Part shown: positions 57,228 to 64,000 of the stretch, one piece after another | How the letters are laid out: each line of letters begins with the position of its first letter | Position numbering within the stretch: position 1 is the stretch's first letter | Origin: Ustulina deusta | Lineage: Eukaryota > Ascomycota > Sordariomycetes > Xylariales > Xylariaceae | Direction: 5' to 3' | Length of the DNA: 64,000 bases | Assembly (NCBI GenBank): GCA_023159155.1 | Contig: JAJNNX010000002.1 | Location: forward strand, 434,001 to 498,000 | Position numbers and translations under genes: made by a program | The notes under the pieces: model-generated | What the model saw: the letters and a program-made list of their open reading frames with translations, nothing else | Database searches by the model: none | What the model was told of the DNA's origin: nothing

Positions 57228-58986
57228 ATGGAGAGCATACGTCTCCTAATATTGTACCTGGCGGTGCCAGGTCTTTTCATCTCTGCACTCCGGCAGTTGC
57301 TTTCGTGGAGGAAAAATCCCGGCGCCTCTGGCAAGGGATTCCCTGGACCTCAACAGTTCCCTGTCGTTGGCCGAGTACATGACTTGGACAGGTTCGGCAT
57401 GTGGAAAAAGTTCAAGGAATGGGCCGACATACACGGACCTATCTACCGCACGAGCATGTTGGGCCAGGACTTCATCATCATTTCCGACGAGAAGATTGCC
57501 GAAGAACTTCTCGTAAAGCGGGGAAACAAGTACTCCGGACGGCCGCAAATCCGAGCTCTCTTCGACCATAAGACCGGCCCGGGTTACGTTGCACTGATGG
57601 ACCGTCAGGGTAAGTGGTGTGTTGTATGGCATCCTCAGCCCGTAGACTGACCGAATGTCTTTGAAGAGTATTGGAAGGAACAGCGGAAATGGATACACGC
57701 CGCCATGGCTGATTTTCACCGACATCACTTCTACGGGGTGATAGAATCGGAAGTGCGAAGATTCCTTGCAGTTCTCTTGATCGACCCAGCCCAGTTCCAC
57801 GCTTATACGAGAGAACATTGCGGGCGTATCATGAGCCGCCTAGCCTGGGATGACGCTACCCAAGGTAAAGAAAACGGAGAGAGCGCCGACTGCACCCTGG
57901 GACGCATGTCGGTCTCCGGTCCAATTGTAAATACGATGACCCCTCTCTGGTATATACCCTGGGCTCTGAACCCCTGGAAAAAATTCGAACGGGCAAGAGA
58001 AGACCACCAGAGAGCGTGGTGGCTTAATTCTTTCCAACTCGCCAAACAGAGATACTTACGAGGTAACCTGCCTGAAAATACTTGGGCCTACCGATATTTC
58101 ACTGGTCTCCAACAAGGAGGCAACTCCACCCTCCAGCAGTCCGCGAAAGATGAAGAATTCGCCAGCTGCATGCTCGGTTTCCAGAACTTGGTGGGAGTTA
58201 TCACCATCGCCGGCCCACTGGAGTTCTTTATCATGGCGATGAGCCTGAATCCTAAGTGGCAGAAGAAAGCGCAAGAGGAGATCGACAGGGTGTGCGGGGA
58301 TAGGCTACCGACAACCGCAGACATCCCGGATCTCCCAACGGTGCGGGCATGTCTGAAAGAAACGCTTCGGTGGCGATCCGGTGTCCCGCTTGGTGAGTAT
58401 TTGACCCCAAATGTCTTCCATTCCAATACTGATTAGTCTTGAGGCGTTCCCCATCAATGTGAAGCTGACGACGAGTTCCGCGGCGAGACGATAAAGAAGG
58501 GTACCATTATTCTGGCGTGCGAATGGTAAGCGACCGTCATCTTCAACACTCACCTGTCAGGCTAATGAACGATGCAGGGCTATCAACCGCGTCCCAGAGA
58601 AATACCCAGACCCCGAGAACTTCCGCCCTGAGCGCTACCTCGAGAAAGGCTGGCCTACCTACCAGGAGCCACTATCGAGGTACCCGAACATGCGCGAGGG
58701 AGTTGGCATGCACACTTTCGGCTGGGGTCGCCGGACGTGCCTCGGCCAGCACATCGTCGACGACGAGATGTTCGTCTCCGGCGCCGGCGTGCTCTGGGGC
58801 TTCAAACTCGACAGAAAGAGGTGTCCTAAAACGGGGGAGATCATCGAGTTTGACACCGAGGCAACTAATGCTCACGTCATCCTAGAGCCGTTGCCATTCC
58901 CCTGCGACATACAGCCCCGGAGCCACGAGCGCGCTGCCCAGATCCTCAAATTCTACCAAGACGTCAGAGGCGAGCTACGGGTCTGA
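57228..58986 (+). CDS. Cytochrome P450 monooxygenase
   Basis: Exons 57228-57609, 57667-58392, 58444-58525 and 58578-58986 (532 aa, normal length). The N-terminal hydrophobic helix (RLLILYLAVPGLFISAL) anchors it in the ER, followed by FPGPQQFPVVG. The I-helix reads VITIAGPLEFF at about 304-314: AG at 309-310 is present but the usual (D/E)TT is missing. ExxR is ETLR at 359-362, then FRPERY (412-417), and the haem loop FGWGRRTCLG with Cys 451. The sequence resembles the fungal group often annotated as O-methylsterigmatocystin oxidoreductase-like, whose I-helix also lacks the Thr. It would hydroxylate a lipophilic substrate with a CPR partner. It faces a secreted cyclase-family gene tail to tail, with 322 bp between them. 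Confidence 0.95.
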
Positions 58987-59308
58987 CCGAAATGATGCAT
59001 GCAGCTGGTGAGAATCGCGGGTCTTTTATATCTTAGCAAGGAGCCCAATTACGGCTAAACGTGGAAGGTTGCATTTACCATATCGCCATGATACTCCCCC
59101 CTCGTTTTGAATAATCAATCGCGTCGTATAAATTGGAACGAAGCACAAATTTGATCTTAGAGAGATAGAACAACCGCATCATAGCCCGGGAGGGAGGGGG
59201 GCGGTGATTATTTAATTGGACAAGCAAATACTGTACTGATCGGCCGTCATAAGTTTGACATTCTACTATACATATCCGCATCATCATCTTCTTTCATCCC
59301 ACCTCATC
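58987..59308. other. Convergent spacer between P450 and cyclase-family gene
   Basis: 3' UTRs of two convergent genes; G-rich run at about 59190-59205. Nothing else. Confidence 0.5.
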
Positions 59309-60553
59309 TCATAATATCGCCAAGGCGTTTGGCGGCGATGCTATCCCCGAGAGCACGTTGAGATTCTGAATCGTCATGAAGAAGTCCCATCGGCCGCGCT
59401 CGCGCAGCGCCGCCGCCAGCTCTTCCAGGTACAGGAACTCGACGATGTTCTGTCCCCAGCCCCCGATGAGCACTTGATGTAGGGACCGTGTGTGACCTTC
59501 GATCTCGAAGCTAAAGGCGCTCTGCTCACAATCCATGTTAGTCGAGTCTCTCTCTGTATGTGTGTGTGTGTGTGTGTGGTTGTGGGTGGGTGAGAGAAAT
59601 CCCTCCACACCGGCCGGTCTGTGATTAATATATATATGTAATGCACTCACCGACTCGAAGGCGGGGTTGTCGGCCCCGACCAGTGAGAGCTTCTTTTCCC
59701 ACAGCCACCGCAGCGATCGGTCGCTGGTCTCGACGCCAACGTACGGCCAGCTCTCAACCGCGAGAAGCGCGCGCTCGGTGGCGTTCAGGCCCTGGTACTG
59801 TCTCACCCACCCAGTGCGGACGACGAGCATGTCGCCCGGGCGCGCCCAGGCCGCCTCTGCCGGCATCCCCTGCCACGCAGCGACCAGGTCCAGCTCGGCG
59901 GGGGTGATGCGGCGGTCGCTGAAGGCGTCGAACGTCTGGTTGGTGGCGTCCATCCAGGCGGCGAAGTCGAGCAGCACGGCGCGCACCGCGATCCCCTTCT
60001 CGGCCGGCACCTGCATGCCGAGGGCCGCGGTCGGGTGCGGCCCGATGACGTCCTCGTAGTCGGCGATCAGGTCGTTGTACCACTGGTACGTGGCCGGGCT
60101 GTTGTCGGTCGAGTACGGGTAGTGCCGCAGCCCGTCGAACTGCGTCGACACCTGCGTGTTCATCACCAGCACGTCGTCCGTGTACCCCGTCTGCGGCAGG
60201 AACAGGTGGTTGAGGGGCTTGCGCGCCGCGTTGGCCGGCGGGTCCGGCGTGTCGAGCCGCAGGTTCAGCGGCATCGCCACCCCCTCGCGCACCGTCCGCG
60301 CCGCCGCCAGGATCGTCGCCTCCGTGATGTGGTTCAGGGCCCCCAGCTCGTCCGCCGCGCCCCAGACGCCCCACGCCGCCTTCGTCGGGTACGACGCGTT
60401 CAGCGGCAGCTCGTCGTACGACGGCCAGTCCGCATACAGGTCGACGCTGCGGTCGAAGCTGCGCTCGACGCGTCTGCGGGGTCCCGGGCTGGGATACGCC
60501 ACCGCGACTGCCGCCGCCAGCGCGGAAAAGAAGAGAATCTCGGCCGTCTTCAT
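59309..60553 (-). CDS. Secreted cyclase-family (PF04199, kynurenine-formamidase-like) hydrolase
   Basis: Proposed exons on the minus strand are 60553-59651 and 59521-59309 (371 aa). A signal peptide MKTAEILFFSALAAAVAVAY is followed by DLYADWPSYDELPL and WGVWGAADELGALNHI, typical of fungal cyclase-family proteins. QFDGLRHYPYSTD supplies the metal-site region in the variant form of the usual HxGTHxDxPxH. GDMLVVRTGWVRQY and QVLIGGWGQN follow. The 129-bp intron (GTGAGT...GAGCAG) is divisible by three and has no stop, so retention would add 43 residues with a His-Thr run to give 414 aa; I prefer splicing because donor and acceptor are good and the insert is a TG microsatellite. GC content is much higher than in neighbours. 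The substrate is unknown. Confidence 0.9.
   Translation of the reverse strand: MKTAEILFFSALAAAVAVAYPSPGPRRRVERSFDRSVDLYADWPSYDELPLNASYPTKAAWGVWGAADELGALNHITEATILAAARTVREGVAMPLNLRLDTPDPPANAARKPLNHLFLPQTGYTDDVLVMNTQVSTQFDGLRHYPYSTDNSPATYQWYNDLIADYEDVIGPHPTAALGMQVPAEKGIAVRAVLLDFAAWMDATNQTFDAFSDRRITPAELDLVAAWQGMPAEAAWARPGDMLVVRTGWVRQYQGLNATERALLAVESWPYVGVETSDRSLRWLWEKKLSLVGADNPAFESVSALHIYINHRPAGVEGFLSPTHNHTHTHTHTERDSTNMDCEQSAFSFEIEGHTRSLHQVLIGGWGQNIVEFLYLEELAAALRERGRWDFFMTIQNLNVLSGIASPPNALAIL
59560..59578. repeat. (TG)n microsatellite inside the intron of the cyclase-family gene
   Basis: About nine TG units within the in-frame intron 59522-59650. Confidence 0.9.
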
Positions 60554-61902
60554 CCTGGTGGTCGTGTGTCGATGTGGTGAATATTAGTAAGTATGCATCT
60601 CTCAAATATGAGTCGATGAGACGCTCGCTGGGCAAGTCAGTCTCTGCTTTATATATATTATAATCCTCTCTCGTCGTGGGGGGCCGCCCGGCGGAGGTCA
60701 TTTCATTTTTTCCGTCGGCGATGAGGCACCAGACAGAATCGGACTTTAAAAAAAAAAAAAACACTTCGCCCAACCAACCAACCAACCAACCAACCAACCT
60801 GCCGGCGCCAGCAAGCTTGGTTGTCCGGTGATATCTCCTTTCGCCGATAAATCATCAGCATGACATCTTACAAGTCGGATTTTAGATAGATGGAGGGGCC
60901 GGATGTGCCGGGTGTGCGTATTACCTGGGTAGTAGTAGTAGTGGACTGATGATGAGGGCTGGTCTCTCACGATTTATTGCCGGCCCTAAAGAATGACCTC
61001 AGCATTGTTGTTTGTTGAATCCACAACCGCAGGGTTACGGATTGGTAATCACACCTTACATATGGGTCCATGGTCAGCCGTTGTCCATATGCATACCGAG
61101 TATTTAGGTATACCAACCTTGATAGAAACTTAAGTCGTGTAGAGGAGCTTGCATGGAATTCATCTCCTATATCCCGGCCTTGCATGAGTACCTGGATAGT
61201 AAATCTACAATGTAAGTATTGAAGCTAGACTAGGATTCGTACACTACACACATAGTAATTATACCTATAAAAGCTTGTTGACTACTGAAATAACCTGTTG
61301 GCATGGCAGCAGCGAGTATGTGATGACTGGATCAGGAAGACATATGTTTATACCCTTGAAGAGTTGAGCTCAGCTCTACGATTATGAAAGCTTGTGTTTC
61401 TTGGTATAGTTTAGGGTCTGCCTCGATGTATGACAGCAAATGAGCATCTATATCCGGTAGGAGGGTGAAGTGTGGCGTGTGCACTGTATGTAGCCTAGGT
61501 ATTAGAAATATCGAAGACTGGGCATTGTCTTTTCTGTCCCTTCCTATGTACACGTCCCCCCTTTCCGTTTCCTAGCTCTCTTCAAATGGGCGAGACAGAT
61601 CTCCACTAGGGAAGGGCTCTTGTGGAAGATAGGGATGATTAAATAAAATGTGCGAAGCGATCTTAGAAACCAAGATCTAGCTAGTTCATGGAGACTTCCA
61701 TAAAGGCAGGGTATATGGAAGAATGAATAGTAATACTGTCTTCAAGTCATGGGGGTGTATCGAGAGCTGGTCGTACTCTCGAGAGGCTCGTTATCACGAA
61801 GAATGAGTAAAAGTAGGAGCCCACATAAAGAACGAAGCCACGAGCCACGAACCAATTAGAGAAGAGAGGGGGGGGAGGAAGAGGAAGGAAGAGATTCTGT
61901 GA
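60554..61902. other. Intergenic region with A-run and CCAA repeat
   Basis: A13-14 at 60748-60761 and seven CCAA/CAAC units at 60770-60799 lie in the promoter of the cyclase-family gene. No gene seen; the 61800-61902 part is 3' flank of the oxygenase gene. Confidence 0.5.
60770..60799. repeat. (CCAA)n tandem repeat
   Basis: Seven uninterrupted 4-bp units about 220 bp upstream of the cyclase-family start codon. Confidence 0.9.
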
Positions 61903-63310
61903 CTATCTACGCCGTTGTCGTTTCCTTGACTCACTCGGGCTTTTCGAGGTGATATGATCCTGCTGGATATTACCCACGACAACATCCTCGTCGTCGACCA
62001 TCTCTCTGTTCATGTGCGCGAGGAAGTTCTCCTGCTCCTGGAAAAAACTCTTCAGTTTCTTTGTTGCCACCCGTCTGCCTGCCGCAGAAAGGTCACGAAT
62101 CTCCTTAAGTTGCGTACGGATCCGCTCTTCCAACATCTGAAGTCGGTACTCGGCGAATTGGTTATACAGATCATTGATGTTAGATATTGGCCGCACAGTA
62201 GTTAGCACCGTACTACAAAACTCCATGTTAGTTCTCGTCATTTTGAACTAGGGTTTCGAAAATGTAGGCAGCTTTGGAATATGACTTTCGATCTGTAACG
62301 GAGCCTTTCTACTCCAGAGGCGCGAAACAAGAAAGAAATGACTACGAGAATCACTCACTCGTCCTTTTGAAGGGGGTCGCGAGGCCTCAATGAAGTCACC
62401 ATTGTGATACGCTCCGTTGTCCCGAGGGTCCGAAGAGCTTCGTGCTCGATATATCTGCCTTGTAACACTACCGCGCAGCCCTATGCAAAAAGTCTTAGCG
62501 TTTACTATTCAAAAACACAGCACTAGGGGGTGTAACTTGCCATTTGCGGTCCTCGCACTTTCATGATATCGCCGTTGCCAGTGCGCAGTGCTGTCTCCCC
62601 CCCAATCATATCCGTGCAGTCGCTGAGCATTGTCACACAGACAAAGGGATAACTGTCAGTGTGCCAACCGACAATAGGTTTGTCATCTTCCCAGGGGCAG
62701 CCCCCGATGCCCTCATCAGCTTCGTAATTTGCCCTTTCGGCCACAGCCTCCAGTTCTTCCCTCTTCTCCTTCTCCGTCTTAACCGAGATGTTGATGTGTG
62801 CTATCTCTAGGTCCATCTCTGGAACAAGATCGATCCCAGCGATTTTGGATACGATTGCAAGGGTTTCAGGGTTCTTCCATACATCGTATACAAAAGGAGC
62901 GTATCTATAGTCCCAATGATCAGTACGTGGGTTATCTACCAGGGCCAGCCAGAGTAGAGATATTCTTACTTATTGGCAAAGCCTCTCAGGTAGCAATGAG
63001 CTAGGTTACTGGAGTACTGGCAATTCTCAAATACCTCTGGTGACAGGACTTCTTGTCTCATCCTCATAACGGCTTCCTCTGTGAAAAGTCGAAACGGCTC
63101 TGAGACGGCGATAGGCGATACGCCTATGGTTTCTGAGAATCCGAGTTCCTTCATTGTGTGCACCTTCGGCATTTCCTTGAACGCCAAGTGTTTGGCGGGC
63201 GTGAAGACATCTTGACTATGATTTGAGACGCGGGTTTGCGAAATTATGGGGGTAAAGTACGGCTTTGCTTTAGCCACTGCAGGCTGGGACTTTGCTGCTC
63301 TCGTGGCCAT
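61903..63310 (-). CDS. 2-oxoglutarate/Fe(II)-dependent oxygenase-like protein with C-terminal coiled coil
   Basis: Exons on the minus strand are 63310-62970, 62904-62541, 62480-62359 and 62212-61903 (378 aa). The second intron uses a GCAAGT donor (GC-AG); it is needed to join VRGPQM to GCAVVLQGRYIEHEAL. The double-stranded beta-helix ligands are visible: HTD at 195-197 (GWHTDSYPFVCV), distal His 248 (IEHEAL) and an Arg in TTERITMVTSLRP for 2-oxoglutarate. GGETALRTGNGDI lies between, as in related enzymes. After residue 276 a charged helix (YRLQMLEERIRTQLKEIRDL) predicts a coiled coil, and the protein ends in a basic patch (SESRKRQRRR), a possible nuclear signal. It would oxidise a small molecule or a protein residue; which is unknown. 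The N-terminal 100 residues are unrecognised. Confidence 0.82.
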
Positions 63311-64000
63311 GTCGGCAATGGCGATAGTTGCCAAACAGGGCTAACAAATTGTAGAAAGTCTTGCCAGCTAGATATGTTAAAGAGATGTGGAAACAATAGT
63401 GAATGCGTGGTATAATGGTGGTTGACGATAACGGCTACCCGCCAGGGTCGATCCAACGTCTACGGACGCCCATAAAACCCTAATATATATTTGAATAGTT
63501 GTGGGCTAAACCCAGACCTTATCTCCATCGTTCTGTGTCTAAACGCCAGTGCCGAAGGACCATACATGGTCATAAGCGTCTCGGTAGGATGACCCGAGTG
63601 CCTTCTTTAGGCCGCCTATCGTACGGTCAAGACATAGTCCTTGTTTCATTGTTGGCCAAGCAGGCGGCAGACGATAAGCGGCATCGATCCTAACAGGAAA
63701 ATGGACATAGTGCACCCAGCTTACTCTACTCGGTTAATCTGCATCTTTATCTATGCCTCTATCTCGTCCAGCACGGCGAGTCCCGGGCAGACGTGGGTAT
63801 CGGGGCGGGGCGGAGAGGTGTGGAGGGACAGCAAGCAGCGTTGTCGGACCACAGCTTCGTAAAGCAGCATCCTGATATCGAATCTGAGGGCACCCGAGAT
63901 TTGCGCCGTTAGCGACGCGAGTTGGCGAGCATCATGTGTATGGCACGGCGCAGGAGGACCGAATACCGACGGCTCCTGGCCGTCGGCCTTGCGGGATACG
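63311..64000. other. Window end, 5' flank of the oxygenase gene
   Basis: No gene supported. The last 120 bp are GC-rich and could belong to a gene beyond the edge. Confidence 0.4.

Noticed and set aside
60035..60580. 181-codon plus-strand frame
   Set aside because: Antisense shadow of the cyclase-family gene; Arg/Val-rich low-complexity translation.
59754..60797. 347-codon frame overlapping the cyclase-family gene on the same strand
   Set aside because: It is a shifted frame of a GC-rich gene with few stops, rich in Arg/Gly/Ala and without any domain.
1..64000. CRISPR array, rRNA or bacterial operon features
   Set aside because: No regular spaced repeats, no rRNA signatures and eukaryotic splicing throughout.

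Overview
The window looks like nuclear DNA of a filamentous ascomycete (Pezizomycotina, most likely a sordariomycete). Genes carry short GT-AG introns of about 50-140 bp with CTAAC-type branch sites. The families are typical of these fungi: HET-domain proteins, a cAMP-receptor-like GPCR, ACS-family MFS permeases, a P450. Pseudogenes carry stop codons of the kind left by CpA-to-TpA mutation, as expected from repeat-induced point mutation (RIP). I assigned introns by hand from splice motifs, reading frame and family conservation.

Layout. 0-1.2 kb: 3'-truncated TUG/UBX gene (-). 2.5-4.5 kb: intact HET gene (+). 4.8-9.4 kb: decayed DNA with a kinase-like fragment, a tRNA-like Pol III gene (-) and an aminoglycoside-phosphotransferase-fold pseudogene (+). 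9.8-19.7 kb: conserved housekeeping block with proteasome beta-3 (+), a SERCA-type Ca2+-ATPase (-), Ran GTPase (-) and the proteasome assembly chaperone Nas2/PSMD9 (-). 20.7-25.9 kb: atypical kinase (-), small Cys-rich protein (-) and a LigI-like amidohydrolase (+). 27-31 kb: second tRNA-like gene and two HET relics. 33.5-43.3 kb: MFS permease, kinase with an unresolved 3' half, and GPCR (all +). 44.1-44.6 kb: a MITE with long inverted repeats and a 9-bp target duplication. 47.2-48.0 kb: secreted DUF3494 ice-binding-type protein (+). 49.5-52.0 kb: small membrane protein exon and a second MFS permease (-). 52-57 kb: gene-poor. 57.2-63.3 kb: cytochrome P450 (+), secreted cyclase-family hydrolase (-) and 2-oxoglutarate/Fe(II) oxygenase (-).

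Working together. The 10-20 kb block holds basic cell machinery: 20S proteasome core, 19S assembly, nuclear transport and ER calcium. The rest is accessory: nutrient uptake and sensing, self/non-self recognition relics and oxidative chemistry. The P450, cyclase and oxygenase group could be a small metabolic cluster, but I see no backbone synthase in the window.

The most unusual items are the two tRNA-like genes with a hairpin inserted in the anticodon stem, the MITE, the ice-binding protein gene, and an 18-bp word that starts similar reading frames at two distant places.
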